This document shows positions 11,083-22,659 of a stretch of 64,000 nucleotides of DNA, in pieces. Position 1 is the first letter of the stretch, and each line of letters opens with the position of its first letter. This DNA comes from Tillus elongatus (lineage: Eukaryota > Arthropoda > Insecta > Coleoptera > Cleridae), in assembly GCA_964006375.1 (NCBI GenBank), contig OZ023267.1, positions 23,867,739-23,931,738 on the forward strand, given 5' to 3'. A program made the translations under genes and the position numbers. The notes below the pieces were generated by a model. That model had not been told where the DNA came from. It was given only the letters and a program-made list of their open reading frames with translations, and searched no databases.

Positions 11083-13721
11083 CAGGGTTTTTCACGATAG
11101 CCGTGCATTAGAAGTTTATGAAGTTCCCTGATATCCTAAATTTTGAAATTTTGGCAGCGGTCACAATTCGTAATTGTTTTTTATTCTAAAATATTTTCAG
11201 GGTCACATCACTTCCGGTTAGACCGGAAGTAGTCATCAACTTTGCTCATTTAAATAGAATGCCCTATTTTTTATTGCATATTCGGATTCTCCATAAAATT
11301 TTGTAAAAATTTATATTAGGCTTTCGTATCCCTATCTTCAACTGTTCCAAAGATATTGTGATTTCTCTGTATTTCGGTGATTTTGCAACCTTATTTATAA
11401 TAGTTTGTATTTCACATGTTTTTAAAGATAAAAGGCTCGAATTTAGAATTTCGTAACTTGTGGGAGGGAGCTTTCATATTATGTGCCTTAAGTTTACCTG
11501 TGTCATACAGAGTGTTCTAAATTTAGTTATTAACTTAGACATATTCAACGTGGCAAAAGTTTTTTTTTCTTCAAATAGAACACCTGTATATTATTAAAAA
11601 TTCGAGTTATAAATCTAATTCTACACCGGTTTAATATAAGTTTTTCTATACCTATCTTCAATATGTTGCTTGTTATTAGCATTTTTAGGTAACAACCTCA
11701 TCTTCCAAAGAGTACACGTTAGACTACACAACAAATGCAGCTGTGATTGTCAGTCAGATAACAAAAGTGATATTATTTCATAAAAAAATTTAATGTAATT
11801 ATTAAAAAAATATTAACAATAAACAAAAAACTGCACAGACAAATAAAAAAAAGTGAATTCAAATTTAAATGCTACGATCACTATAAATGTTCTACGTGAC
11901 CACCATCTTGGTGAAGGCACTGTAAAATTCTACGGTTCATCTCCTTCGTAGTAGCTCTTTTGATTTTATTTGGATCCAAATCTCTAAAAGCTCTAATTAC
12001 ACGATATAAAAGATCCTCCCTACTTTGCACTGTTGTGTCATACACTTGACTTTTTATACGCCCGCAGAGATAAAAATCGGCGGGCGTTAAATCAGAAGGC
12101 CATCTCCAGGGACCGTTGGGCCCAATCCATCTATCTTCAAATAATTGCGTTAAGTGCCAGTAAACTTCACCAGTGGAGTGGGCAAGCGCGCCATCTAGCT
12201 GATATCAGCAGCTTTGCTTTATATCAAGTGGTAGCCTTGCCAGAAAATTACGGACAGATATCCTTAATAGTTCCAAATATTTTTCACCGTTTAAGTTTTC
12301 TCCGTAAATTTCATAAGAGTCCTTATTGTCCACATAATGCAAAGCACATTAAAACTAAAATTTGTTTGAAAACGTCCTTTTCTAAATATATTAGGGTTTT
12401 CACTTGCCCAAAAATGACTATTTCTCCTATTCACAATTCCTTCCCTTCTAAATTTCAATTCGTCGATCCAGATAATTTTAGAGAGAAAATTCTCATTTTG
12501 TTGAATATTCAGAAACGTGTGTTCGCAGAATACCACTCTTTTTAAATGGTCACAAGGTCGAAGTCCTTGTAGTACTATTTCCGAATATGAGTGCATTTAT
12601 GAAATTTCAATATTCCATGCACAGATGAACTTGATATTCCCAAAGCTCGAGTAGCTGCAGGAATAGAGCTACGCGGGTAAACTTGAAAATAGGCCAAAAC
12701 GTTTATCTCATTATCTTCATTTTCAGTTACTGGCTTTGGATCATGTCGTGTAGTTTTGACACTTCCAGTCAATTTAAATCGTTCCTCTATCCTTGCGAAT
12801 TTTCCTCTAGTCATTGCCGATAGAGTCGCATACTTCTCGTCAAATATCCTGCATGTTTTGCTTATAATCCGATTTCATTCCCCATGAATATAAAATAAAT
12901 TTAAAATATCCATATTAGAGTACTCTTCACTATTCTACATTTTTATTGGCTTATTATTTCTATAACGTGAGTAATACAAACACACTCAGATTAACTTTAA
13001 AATATAAATGACGCTTTAGAATTCATGTTTTGTCGAAATTCTGTTTTCTGACAGCCACAGCTGCTGCCTTTATTGTGCAGCGTAATGTTTATTCTCTAGA
13101 AAAGGAGTTTGTTACTTAAAAACTCTAGTAGCAAGTTACTCGTAAGAGATAGGTATAGGAAAACTTATATGGAACCGGTGTAGAATTAAATTTAGAACTC
13201 GAATTTTTAATAATATACAGGGTGTACGATTTCAAAAAAAAAAGACTTTTGCAACATTGATTATGTGTAAATTGGTCTTTAAATTTTAAACACTCTGTAT
13301 GATACAGGTAAACCTTAGATAGATAATATGAAGGCCTCATCCTAGAAGTTATAGTATTCTAAATTATAGCATTTTACCTTTAAAAACATGTGAAACACAA
13401 GTGTTATAAATGAGGATAGAAGTTCCGCAAAATGTAAAAAAATCACAATATCTATGAAATAGTTGAAGATAGGGATAGTAAAGCTTAATATAAATGTTTA
13501 CAAAACATTATGGAGAATTCGAATATGCAATAAAAAATAGGGCATTATATTTAAATTAGCAAAGTTGATGACTACTTCCGGTCTAACCGGAAGTGATGTG
13601 ACCTTGAAAATATCTTAGAATAAAAGACAATTACGAATTGTGACCGCTGCCAACATTTGAAAATTTATGATATCAAGGAACTTCATAAACTTCTAATGCA
13701 GGGCTATCGTGAAAGACACTG
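11083..13721 (-). mobile_element. Element B: degenerate DD41D-type element with about 640-bp TIRs
   Basis: 2,639 bp. The tips are CAGGGTTTTTCACGATAG and its mirror ending CACTG at 13721. The arms run about 11083-11720 and 13095-13721. The palindrome ACTTCCGGT-N3-ACCGGAAGT is at 11210-11230 and 13574-13594, 127 bp from each tip. Inner tip-like motifs flanked by TA are at 11508 (CAGAGTG) and 13297 (CACTCTG end). The transposase is on the minus strand. Confidence 0.88.
11881..12913 (-). pseudogene. Element B transposase, decayed
   Basis: On the minus strand from an ATG at 12913 (MDILNLF). A TGA replaces the Cys codon of the GEC motif near residue 14, giving HGE*NRIISKTC. The DUF4817-like part then continues as KFARIEERFKLTGSVK, followed by the second HTH. 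First Asp region: IIWIDELKF. Second: QLDGALAH. Third: SDLTPADFYLCG, with the usual PPRSP shortened by about three residues so the spacing falls to 38. The C-terminus HVEHL ends at a TAG at 11881-11883. Several frame changes occur between 12180 and 12300. Dead copy. Confidence 0.85.
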
Positions 13722-13863
13722 TATATGTACAGGGTTTGGCAAAATGTGTTACCCATTTTGTGTTGCTAAATTGATTCCATTTAGTGCAGTAATCGCTGTT
13801 CAAAAGTGTTTTCGACGTCATTTTAATGTACGTCGGTGTCCCCAGCGTAAGACTATTTTGGCT

Positions 13864-14836
13864 TTTTTTTTTTGTTCCCTCAGGGCTCGTCCGCGGCCTT
13901 GCCGCCCTGATAGCACCGCAACCCTTGGTTGATTGTGCATACCCTTAGTCTTACTCCACCCATTCCAAGATCACTGTGCCTTGAACTAGTCTGCACAGCG
14001 ATTGGTAGGGTGAAGTTTTATATTGCTCTGTCTCCGGTCTAGAGTGGCCGTAGATCAGTTGTATTTTCCGGTCCAGAGCTATACACTCACACAAGATGTG
14101 CTGGGCTGATTCCTCCCCCTCGCCGCAGAGTCTGCATGCGAGGTCCCCTTCGAACCGCCCCATTTTATGCAGGTGTTTCTTGACGGCCATGTGTCCCGTC
14201 AAGAGACCTGTTGTGTTTCTGAGCTGTCCTCTGCTAAGGTTTAGCAGCTCCACAGCTCTCTTTGAACTGGGTCCGTCAATTATTGACTTCCCATGTCTGA
14301 GCCCTGGACAGTCCGCCCAGTACACCTTGTGTTGGTTTCTGACCCAGGACTTAATGGCTCCCCTGGCAGTGCTCTTTGACACGCCCAGAGCCGGTTCTGG
14401 TCCCATAAATTGTTCTGCTGACCCTCTCGTCGCGAGACTGTCAGCTTCTTCATTGCCTTTAACCCCCGAGTGACCCGGCACCCAGATGAGGGTCACCTCA
14501 TTCTGCCCAGCCAGGTCGCTCGTCTCGTCTCGGCACTCACTCACCAGCCAGGAATTTACCCGTGGGCTACTTAGTGCCTTAAGGGCTGCCTGGCTGTCTG
14601 TGGCTATGAGGATCCGCTTGTTGGTGTAGCCCCTCCTCTTGTTCTCCCGCACACAGTGCAGGATGGCGTACATCTCGGCCTGAAACACCGTTGCATGGGC
14701 TCCGAGGGAAATACTATGACTTACCCTCGGTCCTTCCGAGTAAACACCTGCCCCCGTCCCACGCTCCCCGCCAGATCCGTCCGTGAACCAGACGAGCGCG
14801 TCCCGTGGCATGCCCGGCGTCTCCTCCCGCCATGCC
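13864..14836 (-). mobile_element. RNase H-type LINE, 5'-truncated, 12-bp target duplication
   Basis: Minus-strand insertion with a short poly(A) (T-run at 13864-13873). It is flanked by the perfect duplication ACTATTTTGGCT at 13852-13863 and 14837-14848. Only the RNase H and zinc-knuckle end of the LINE is present. It splits an older transposase, so the LINE is the younger event. Confidence 0.92.
13951..14836 (-). CDS. LINE RNase H and CCHC C-terminal domain, open but truncated frame
   Basis: An uninterrupted frame of about 295 codons without its natural start, because the element is 5'-truncated. RNase H motifs in order: LVWFTDGSGGERGTGAG (first Asp), FQAEMYAIL (Glu), ILIATDSQAALKAL (Asp), then WVPGHSGVKGNEEADSLA (His and final Asp). 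A C-terminal Cys/His block follows (CRLCGEGEESAQHILCEC), with LVQGTVILEWVE at the end. In I/R1/Loa-type LINEs this domain removes RNA from the RNA-DNA hybrid during reverse transcription. All four acidic residues appear intact. It cannot act alone because the RT domain is absent. Confidence 0.85.
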
Positions 14837-15709
14837 ACTATTTTGGCTTAGTGAAATATGTATAGACAACTGGGATCTATTGTAGATAAAAAGTCTAGTG
14901 GAAGACCAAGAACTGCCTGCAATGAAAGTAATGAAGAAAGGGTAAGAAATGCTTTGGCTAGTCCGAAAAAAAAACCCACTGTTAAACATGCTTCCGACCT
15001 TGGTTTGAGTGATGGAATCATGAGAAGAATGTTAAAACGCATGAATTTTCATCCATTCGCCATTAGAAATTGCCATAGCTCGTAAAATAAATGATCAAGT
15101 AAGATTAATCGACTTGAATTTTGTCGTCTGATTCATGATAATCACGAAGTTATCAAAAATAAACTTTCCATGCGTGACGAGGCACATTTTTATCTCAACG
15201 GCGATGTAGAGAAGCAAAACTGCCGTTATTGGGCTATCCTCGAGAAATTCTTTTTTTTAAGAGAATGGTCAGACAGTAACCGTAACTGCTGCGCCCTGTG
15301 TTCAAATGCTGCAGATATTCTTTTTACCTCAAATTGGAGAATAAATAGGACATTACTGGTTTTGGCAACACGAGACAATAAATCAAACGGTGAGAATAAT
15401 CATGGACATTTTAAGAGAAACCTTTCCAAACAGACTCAATTCAAGAAATGGTGCGATTCCATGGCCAGCAAGATCCCCAGATCTTTCAGCTCGAATTCAT
15501 TTCTTCGGGGCTATTTAAAGCCTAAAATGTTTGTGATTGAACCAAGAAATTTAATCGATTTTAAATAAAACATTAGAAATTAATTCTGTCCTATCTCACG
15601 TCCCGTGTAACGATTCACATTTTATCTAGAATCATTACTGGTTCAAAATACACTTAGAAAGCCCCCAAGTATCTAAATTATACCAAAAACCCCATCCATA
15701 ATAAAAATT

Positions 15710-15943
15710 TCAAGTTTTAGGTTCAAAATAATTTTGATGAAAATTCGCTAAGAAATTCTGTATCGTAAGAACCGTACTGAATTCCCTATAATATACGTCG
15801 AAATCTAAATATTGAAAAACGTTGCATTTTTGTTGGGGAAAATTGATATCTCTATTGTCTTGAGATTCTAGGTAAATAACAGAAGCTGACGTAATTATGA
15901 TGAAATATAGAAAAACGGTTACCAAACGAACGGACGAGTCCAT
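15710..15943 (-). CDS. Small secreted-type open frame, unknown function
   Basis: 77 codons from an ATG at 15943 in a fair context (ACAATAATGG). The first 20 or so residues (MDSSVRLVTVFLYFIIITSA) look like a signal peptide with a basic n-region, hydrophobic core and small-residue cleavage region. The rest is polar with aromatic residues and resembles nothing I recognise. It could be the first exon of a host gene, an envelope-like remnant of the neighbouring LTR-like repeat, or chance. Confidence 0.25.
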   Translation of the reverse strand: MDSSVRLVTVFLYFIIITSASVIYLESQDNRDINFPQQKCNVFQYLDFDVYYREFSTVLTIQNFLANFHQNYFEPKT

Positions 15944-16093
15944 TATTGTGGAGGTGTGTATAGAAGACGTCGTGACTTCTCCACCGATTGGAGGTCTCGT
16001 TTTATCTCATTCGATGAGTGTAGGCTGGAAAGAGCTCGCGCACAGCCATCAACGGTCACGGTAAGAATTTTTGCGTGCAGCAGTTAGGAATTG

Positions 16094-16650
16094 CAGAACT
16101 CGACACCTTAGCAAGGAGTCTCTTCCTGGCGCTTGTCGAATAAACACCCCTTAGTTTCGGTGGCTATTAAATTATGTTAAAAGGGGGTGATAAAATCCTT
16201 TCTGTTATCTATACTATCAAATAACAATTATCAGTGATTGTTTAAAGTAATTTAGGCGGTTTTCGAGTTAAGTTGTGATTTTTTTTTGTTCCGACCTGAT
16301 GCATTTCTTACCTTAATCAGAAACAGTTCCTGATTATTACAGAAGTTTGAGTCAATTGACAGTGAAATTGACTTGGGCCAATTCACGTTTTAAATTGCGA
16401 TTTGCAAAGTTTCTGTTTAGCGAATTCAGAACATCAACATAGTTGTCAAATGGTTTCCTAAGATTGGAGCAATAAGTCCACCAACCCAATTGGAGTCTGT
16501 GAACCTGTCTCAGGTGCTCATAGTTGATCCCACTTGAAAGGAATCTTCATAGGGTCAGGTCAGGTCAGGTTCAACTCAATACAGGAACATTGGGTGAGTC
16601 CGTGTAACTCTTTTTCTCTGAAGCGGCAGAAATTTTCATGCAAGCAATCT
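16094..16650 (+). repeat. LTR-like interspersed repeat, copy 1
   Basis: About 550 bp matching 37234-37855 along most of its length: GTGGCTATTAAATTATG, CTTTCTGTTATCTATACT, AATTCACGTTTTAAATTG, TTGATCCCACTTG and TTTTCTCTGAA blocks. GGTCA is repeated near 16550-16570. Two dispersed copies without flanking genes fit solo LTRs or the leader of a retroelement, but no TG...CA ends, primer-binding site or polyprotein were found. Confidence 0.45.
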
Positions 16651-17819
16651 AATAACTAAAGCCTCATAACTTGAACTTTCCAAAATAACGTAAACAAATT
16701 CGAACTTGAACAGTGTCAGCGGGATGCTATAAGAATGACTGTAAATTTCCTGTTTAATCTGTTGAATCTTGTCTGTGAATTTAAACACATAGTTCTTGAA
16801 ATTGTAATTAGTAAATTTTGTCCGTAAAATATCTAACCTGTACATTCTTTTCAATATCTCTTATTTTCAATAACTAATACAGAAATTTCACGTATGATTA
16901 TATATTCTTTTTTTGAAGCTTCACGCAAAGAACTGGCCAGTTAACATTATTGAAAAATTAATCAAATTGATTGACAATCGTCAAGTGATTGACCTAATAA
17001 ATTGTGTTTGCTTTTTAGCTGTAAAATACAGTATTTCATCTTACATATAAAGCTCAAGTGGCTAACATCAGTATTTTAGTAACATGTAACCAGCTTTATC
17101 TTATTGTTTTGTCATATGTAAGTGATTTGATAATTTCTTTTTCTTGAAGTTCTTGCTGTTTATCTGATTTTTATTTGTGTGCAATTAATGTTTATTTGAG
17201 ATTCACCAATCATTTTTATTTCACTTTGTTTGCTATTCCAAATTTAATTTGTATGAATAAATTTATGTACTTTGTTACATTAACATATCTGTTCGATTGA
17301 AGAGAAATTCCTCCCTAACTTCTCCTTTATTTTGGAGTCAACGCAAACAATTTATTCTTACTAACGATTATCTAGATATCTAAATTTCCATATTACCTGG
17401 CACTAGTCTGAGGAGCCAATAAATATAGGACTCCAGGCAGTACGAGACAAACAAAGAAAGAACGTGAGTATCCAACTACATGCAGATCTGTCAACCTCCT
17501 AAAAGTATTGCTAATCTTAATAAATATGGTAATCTGATAGATAGTTATTTTAGGGTAGGGTGTTATAGGCAATCGTGACCTCACTATTGAGCAGATCTAT
17601 ATCCACCTGAGGTCAATCACCATATACCACGGTTTCTACAAGTTTTGTTTGAACGAGGTAACACCCGTTCTTCAAAATGTTCAAAAATTTAGTAACCTAA
17701 AGCATTGAGGACAATGCTGATCATTTACGAAACACCATATTTAAATAATAAAAAAACTTCCACCTTCCTAATTTAAAAATATGTGTTAATTCGTTTGATT
17801 TTTCAAGTTCTTATATATG
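16651..17819. other. No recognisable feature
   Basis: AT-rich, stops in every frame, no matched repeat in the window. Only short chance frames. Confidence 0.5.
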
Positions 17820-17899
17820 TTCCCCTGTGGGCCCGGGGACTAACTAAAAGAATAGGCCCAAGGTAACTTCTACCTGTCGTACGAGGACACTAATCTGAG

Positions 17900-18215
17900 T
17901 CAAACACTGGCGGGGGTCTGGTCCAGGAGAGTCTGGAGGGAGGCCGATATCTCTAGGGAGTGACGTGCACCCGGATTTTGAGGCCTCCAGTGTGAGCTTA
18001 CAAGTGGACAATTGACCTCGCTTGGTTGTTACTGGGGAGCGAGCTTCCAGATGATACCACCTTGGGTTGAGCGCTGGCGAGTGTCTAGACGAAGCCGCAG
18101 GAGGGCTGATTTCTAGGGGTGGATTACAGCTAGAGATTGATGCCTCCTCTGTGAGCTTCGAAACGGACAAACGACCTCACTTGGATGCTGCTAGGATGCG
18201 GGACTTCATGATAGC
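17900..18215. repeat. Diverged tandem duplication, about 165 bp each
   Basis: Two adjacent related units share CGCTGGCG, GGAGGG, TCTAGGG, GAGGCCTCC-like, TGTGAGCTT and GACCTCRCTTGG blocks in the same order. The GC content is clearly above that of the surroundings. It is preceded by ACCTGTCGTACGAG, which I recall from dispersed insect repeats. Not classified. Confidence 0.5.
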
Positions 18216-18450
18216 GCATGGACACGGGACCGACGGCTTTACCCCCCCTCCGAAGGGCGGAACGTGCAGACATTCAACTTGCTCAAAAACAATGCCAGAA
18301 TCTCGGTTGATGTTACGGTTTGTACTGAAAAAGTGAAAGGAGAACCCTAGGATCGAACCCAGTACCAGAGAAGAAGTCTTGCATCTGTATTTGGTAAGTA
18401 ATTACGCCGCTAGTTAATTGCACATGCAACCAGCACAATTGGATCTGCTC
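18210..18450 (-). mobile_element. tRNA-derived SINE, copy on minus strand
   Basis: On the minus strand it reads GGTACTGGGTTCGATCC (a good RNA polymerase III B box), then TTTCACTTTTTCAGTACAAA and TGAGCAAGTTGAATGTCTGC, matching the full SINE at 46426-46782. After GGTCCCGTGTCCATGCG the sequence departs from that copy, so the 3' part is different or lost. Confidence 0.7.
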
Positions 18451-18499
18451 CTCACCATTTTTATTGTGAAAGTCCGCTGATCCTTCAGCTCGTGCCATT

Positions 18500-18839
18500 T
18501 GCGACTAAATATTAAGAAAAATTAATTATTGAATGGTATTAACCTCTAATGTAGAATGTAGTGACAGTTATTCCACCATTTCTTGGATAAAATTTCTTGT
18601 ACGCCTATGTTCGGTATAACAACATTATCTCAAGTATGTGTCACGCATTCCTTCCTCGGTTATCGCAAGAAACTGTCTTCGCCTTAAATAGATTGTTAAG
18701 AGTTTAGCGTAACCTATTGTGTTGTTAGCTTTGTTGTTTGCATAATAATTCATGCCAAAGTCATTATTGTTTTTGGTACACAAATCTAGAAGAAATGGTA
18801 ATCTTTGCACCAAGAGGAAAGTGACGAGTTTATAGCAAA
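18500..18839. other. No recognisable feature
   Basis: No frame, repeat or RNA signal I can support. Confidence 0.45.
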
Positions 18840-18998
18840 TATGATTTAATTCCCAGTAAAAAATACGTGTTGGCGAATTTTCCTAGAAAAAAATTACTTT
18901 TGAGGAAATCCCGATTTTTAAATTGTGAAAAAATCTCTTCAAATAAGCGCGCACTAGGACCCGTAGAACCCATACCCGGGTCAGATTGAATTTATTTA
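18840..18998 (+). repeat. HF repeat 5' part, left flank of element C
   Basis: Contains GCGCGCACTAGGACCCGTAG and ACCCATACCCGGGTCAG, the HF block next to the core. It ends TTTATTTA where element C begins; the other half of the same HF copy resumes at 20810. Confidence 0.7.
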
Positions 18999-20734
18999 GG
19001 GTGGCGCATTGAAAACGAAACGTCAATTTCAATATTGAGGGGGACATGTTTTGACATAAAACTCAACTTTGTCACATCAACCCCTTAAGGGTGGTGATAA
19101 GAACCCATATATTTTAAATAGTCATGAGTCGAGTGTTACATCATTTGAAAGCTCTTTCGTTTCTGAATTCAGCACACTAATTTTTTTGGAAGTTTTATCA
19201 ACTCGTTTAAAAATTATTCACAGTTGAAGATGCAAAAATGCATTTCACTCATTCCGATAAGAAATGTGGTGATAGTCAATGTTTTGTTGGTTTGTAAACA
19301 AAAAATTGACTATCAGAACATTTCTTATCGGCATGAGAGAAATGCGGCTTATTATTTCAGTTTTTCGGTCCGTTTGATACTCGATAGTACTATCGAAAAT
19401 TAATTTCACAGTGGTGTATTCTGTAGAAGAAAAAGTTGAAATAATTACTCTTTTTTTCAAAAACGATGACTGTGCCAACCGCACCGCAAACTTGTTTAAT
19501 GAACGACATCCGAACAGACATGTTAACAGAAAATACATTTTGGAGTTAGTTGTAAAGTTTCAACAACGTGGTTCAGTAGCCAACAAAAAACGGGATCCTG
19601 AACGTGAATTTCCGGTTAGAAATGAGACTACTGAGATTGAAGTTTTAGGACAAATTGCTGCAGACCCAACTTTGAGCACGAGAAAATTGGTCACTGTTTC
19701 AAATATCAAAAGAAGAACTATTCATCGAATATTGAAGCATCATAAATTTCACCCGTATAAAATTCATCTTGTACAATAACTGAATGAAGATGATTTTGAT
19801 AGGCGGCTGGAGTTTTGTGAAGTTATGACTGCACGAATAGCTGATAACGGGAACTTTCTGTTCAATATCTGTTTTTAAGACGAGTGTGCGTTTTTATTTA
19901 ACTCTAGTCAATCGTCATAATTGTCGTTATTGGGCAGATAATAATGCAAGGAATTTTCACGAAGTCCACACTCAAACTCCACAAAAATTGAATGTCTGGA
20001 CTGGCATTTTTGGAGGTCGTTTAATCGGACCAATTTTTCGTGATGGCAATTTGAGTGGCAAAACGTATTTGGAGTTACTAGAAGATATCGTTTACCCTCT
20101 ACTAATTGACATTGTTGAAAATAATGATCGCTATCAAGAAAATCGATTAGTGTTTCAACAAGATGGAGCTCCTACGCATTCTTTACAACGTGTTAGGGAG
20201 TTTTTGAACAGAGAGTTTTGAGAGCAATGGATTGGGCGTAGAGGTGCTATGACTCCACAAATGCTCCAGAATGTCAGACCTCGTTTTGAACCAAATTTGT
20301 ACTTTTGTATGGAAGCTGGTAGTCAACAATTTGAACATTTACTTAACTGAATAAACATTTTTGAACATTTGGTTTTGTTTTTTAGTTTTTTTAAGCGAAT
20401 AGTTGACTAATTGGTGCATTTCTTATCACAATGAATGAAATACGTTCTTGCAACTCCAACTGTGAAGAATTTTTAAACGAGTTGATAAAACTTCCAAAAA
20501 AATTAGTGTGCTGAATTCAGAAAAGAAAGAGCTTTCAAATGATGTAACACTCGACCCATGTTCCCTATTTAAAATATAAGGGTTGTTATCACCACCCTTA
20601 AGGGGTTGATGTGACAAAGTTGAGTTTTATGTCAAAACATGTCCCCCTCAATATTAAAATTGACGTGTTTCAGCGTTTCTTAAAATATAAAAATTCTCTG
20701 GACGCAAATCGGTCTGTTTCGTTTTCAATGCGCC

Positions 20735-20738
<4 letters not shown>
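18999..20738 (+). mobile_element. Element C: DD41D-related element in an HF core
   Basis: 1,740 bp. The ends are GGGTGGCGCATTGAAAACG and its mirror at 20738. Inverted arms of roughly 240-330 bp differ by an indel near the tip (the right arm has about 60 extra bases including GACCGATTTGCGTCC). A TA lies at each border. The mirror-image HF flanks (18840-18998 and 20810-21747) show it landed in the TA core of one HF copy. Confidence 0.85.
19411..20349 (+). pseudogene. Element C transposase, inactivated
   Basis: The first codon is GTG rather than ATG (VYSVEEKVEIITLFF), so the start is lost. The HTH region (NRTANLFNERHPNRHV) runs to HKFHPYKIHLVQ, then TAA at 19777-19779. The first catalytic motif is F*DECAF: a stop stands just before the DE. 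A frameshift near 19890 restores RHNCRYWADNN. The second motif FQQDGAPTH is intact. The third Asp and SPDLTPLD block are deleted: the sequence jumps from IGRRGAM to the C-terminal QQFEHLLN. It cannot be active. Confidence 0.85.

Positions 20739-20809
<71 letters not shown>
20739..20809. repeat. (TA)n microsatellite, right flank of element C
   Basis: About 70 bp of pure TA between element C and HF sequence. Confidence 0.95.
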
Positions 20810-20812
<3 letters not shown>

Positions 20813-21747
20813 ACCGATTACTCAAAAAATAATGGACCGATCTCTTGGTGAGTACCTTCCTTTTGAAAGTGGCTTGGATAAGTTCGTTAGGCAGGAAAAT
20901 CGGACTAGGTTTTCCCGGAAAATGTTGTATTTTCTTTCTAAACAAATTCATTTCTCCGGAAATAACAAAGGCAGGGCAACCAATTTGGTTCACGTCTTTG
21001 TATTGTAAAGGATTAACCTTGTGCCAAAATTTAGCTCTCTAGCTTAAAAGACAAAGAAGTTATGGGCAGTTAAAGAAACAAATTTTGGAGTTTTCCTCAA
21101 TACGTCAACCTCGCTATTTTAAACGTCAAAATTGGCAATCTTTAGGCAAATACCGTGAAACAAATACGGATTGTGAAAAGAAAATGTTGCAAGAAGAGTG
21201 TTCTGCGAACCCTTAAGTTTCAGATTCAACCGTCATTGCTCTTCATGTTACTAAAATATATACAGAACATTCATTTCAAATAGACCGTTTCTCTGATGCT
21301 TTGGCTGTCGGTTTAGTGAAGTTGATGCTTTCGCTGTAGGTTTAGTGAAGTTTATGGTTTAACGGTCTATAATTTTTAGCTAATTTTCGTAGAACAAATT
21401 TGTTAATGCATTTTTGCATTTTTTATCGAAATATGATGCGTTTGTAAGAAAAAATCTGAACGCAGTAAGTGCGTTTTGGTAGCAAATTTTCATTAAATCC
21501 TTCAAATTTCAATAACTCAATTTGCTATTACGTAAGCTTTGTTGGTTAGGAAACCAACATTTAAGTTTATTTTCGGAAAATTTTTGTATATTTTCAAACC
21601 ATAAGTAATTTTGATAAAATATAGTACATTGGTTCTACTACATAGACGTATAGCCTATACCGGTAATCAGATTGATGCTTGCTCGCATTTGATATTAAAA
21701 AGATTTTTATGGAAACCATAACGCACTTGCTGCGTCCAGACTTTTTT
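20810..21747 (+). repeat. HF repeat unit, copy 2 (core to hairpin end)
   Basis: Begins CCGACCGATTACTCAAAAAA, includes GGCTTGGATAAGTTCGTTAG, and ends CATAACGCACTTGCTGCGTC then CAGACTTTTTT. A second inverted hairpin near 21457 (GAACGCAGTAAGTGCGTT) bounds a 300-bp subunit to the end. Confidence 0.7.
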
Positions 21748-21817
21748 AGATATAAAATTTTTCAAGCAAATGGCAATAATTGAATGCGAGCAATCGTAAA
21801 TTTATTTATTAACATAA

Positions 21818-22095
21818 AAAGTCTAGACGCGACAAGTGCGTTATAGTAGTGAATTTTCATAAAAATGATGTGGCACTTTTTTTTATTAAATACGAATAAC
21901 TGTTTTTCTTGTAACATCAAGATTTGACTTTTAGCATATAGTTTACTTTTTACAACATAAATCCACACACCAAAGTTGGTTACCTAGTCCAGGTTCTATG
22001 GGTCCCAGTTTGCGCTGATTTGAAGAACTTTTTTAAAAATTCAAAGGTCAGGATCTCCTTATTACTGAATTTTTTCTAAGAAAACTCACTAGAAC
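21818..22095 (-). repeat. Short HF copy, both ends visible
   Basis: Hairpin end AAGTCTAGACGCGACAAGTG, then GTGAATTTTCATAAAAATGA. The far end is TTTTTTCTAAGAAAACTCAC, which is the inverted form of that GTGAATTTTC block without the hairpin. The (TA)n core is absent. It defines the asymmetry expected of a Helentron-type non-autonomous element. Confidence 0.6.
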
Positions 22096-22109
22096 TAATA
22101 AGCCAAGCA

Positions 22110-22379
22110 AATACGATTATTAAATTAACGGTTAGAACTGCCATCCACCTGGTGGATAATCAAAAACACGAAGCGGTTATAGTATCAGACTCTCAAACAT
22201 TGCTGCTGCGTTTTAGAAGTCCGAAAGCTTTACAAGCGATACAGAACCAAGTTTCTTGTACATCTACGTTTGAAGTTATACCGCTCCGTGAAGGAACACG
22301 TTTTCCCTTTGGAACCGCAGAACTGCGGCAGGCGTCCTTCCAAACAGTTGCAGAGCTCCGGGAAGAATTGTTGTTTTGA
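22110..22379 (+). pseudogene. Possible RNase H fragment of a LINE
   Basis: AIHLVDNQKHEAVIVSDSQT resembles the helix and third strand of LINE RNase H (EAVIVSDSQ holding the catalytic Asp). The following codons (FEVIPLREGTRFPFGTAELR) do not match. Only weak support. Confidence 0.3.
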
Positions 22380-22659
22380 GCGCCTTGGTGAACTCTTGAG
22401 CTCGATATTTCAATGACTTTTTTGTGGTTTGAAGTGTTTCTTTTTTTTTATGTTAAGTGTTTTTAAAAGTTCAGAATAACTGTTTACTGATCTAGAATCA
22501 GACTGGTCACAGCGTTGTTCTTCAAAGCAAGTGAGAGTTCATCTTCTGAATCCTATTTTTGATTCCATTTTTTTCAACAAGGATCTATAGGCATCAAACT
22601 AAGTATTAAAACACAGTTATAGCCTCAATTACTCATAGTATACAGTATGTACGAATAAT

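Larger units (their letters stand above)
13741..15600 (+). pseudogene. IS630/Tc1-mariner-type transposase split by a LINE
   Basis: The N-terminal part at 13760-13863 (AVQKCFRRHFNVRRCPQRKT) continues after the LINE at 14860 (GSIVDKKSSGRPRTACNESN). Then come the second HTH, EFCRLIHDNHE, and MRDEAHFYLNGDVEKQNCRY with the first catalytic Asp at about 15177. The second acidic motif has become WQHETIN (Asp to Glu) and the third SPDLSARIHFFG (Asp to His). Multiple frameshifts and stops. A tip-like CAGGGTTTGGC at 13730 may be its left end; the right end is not clear. Confidence 0.8.

Noticed and set aside
14096..14865. Plus-strand frames opposite the RNase H domain
   Set aside because: Antisense to a clear RNase H domain with all catalytic motifs.
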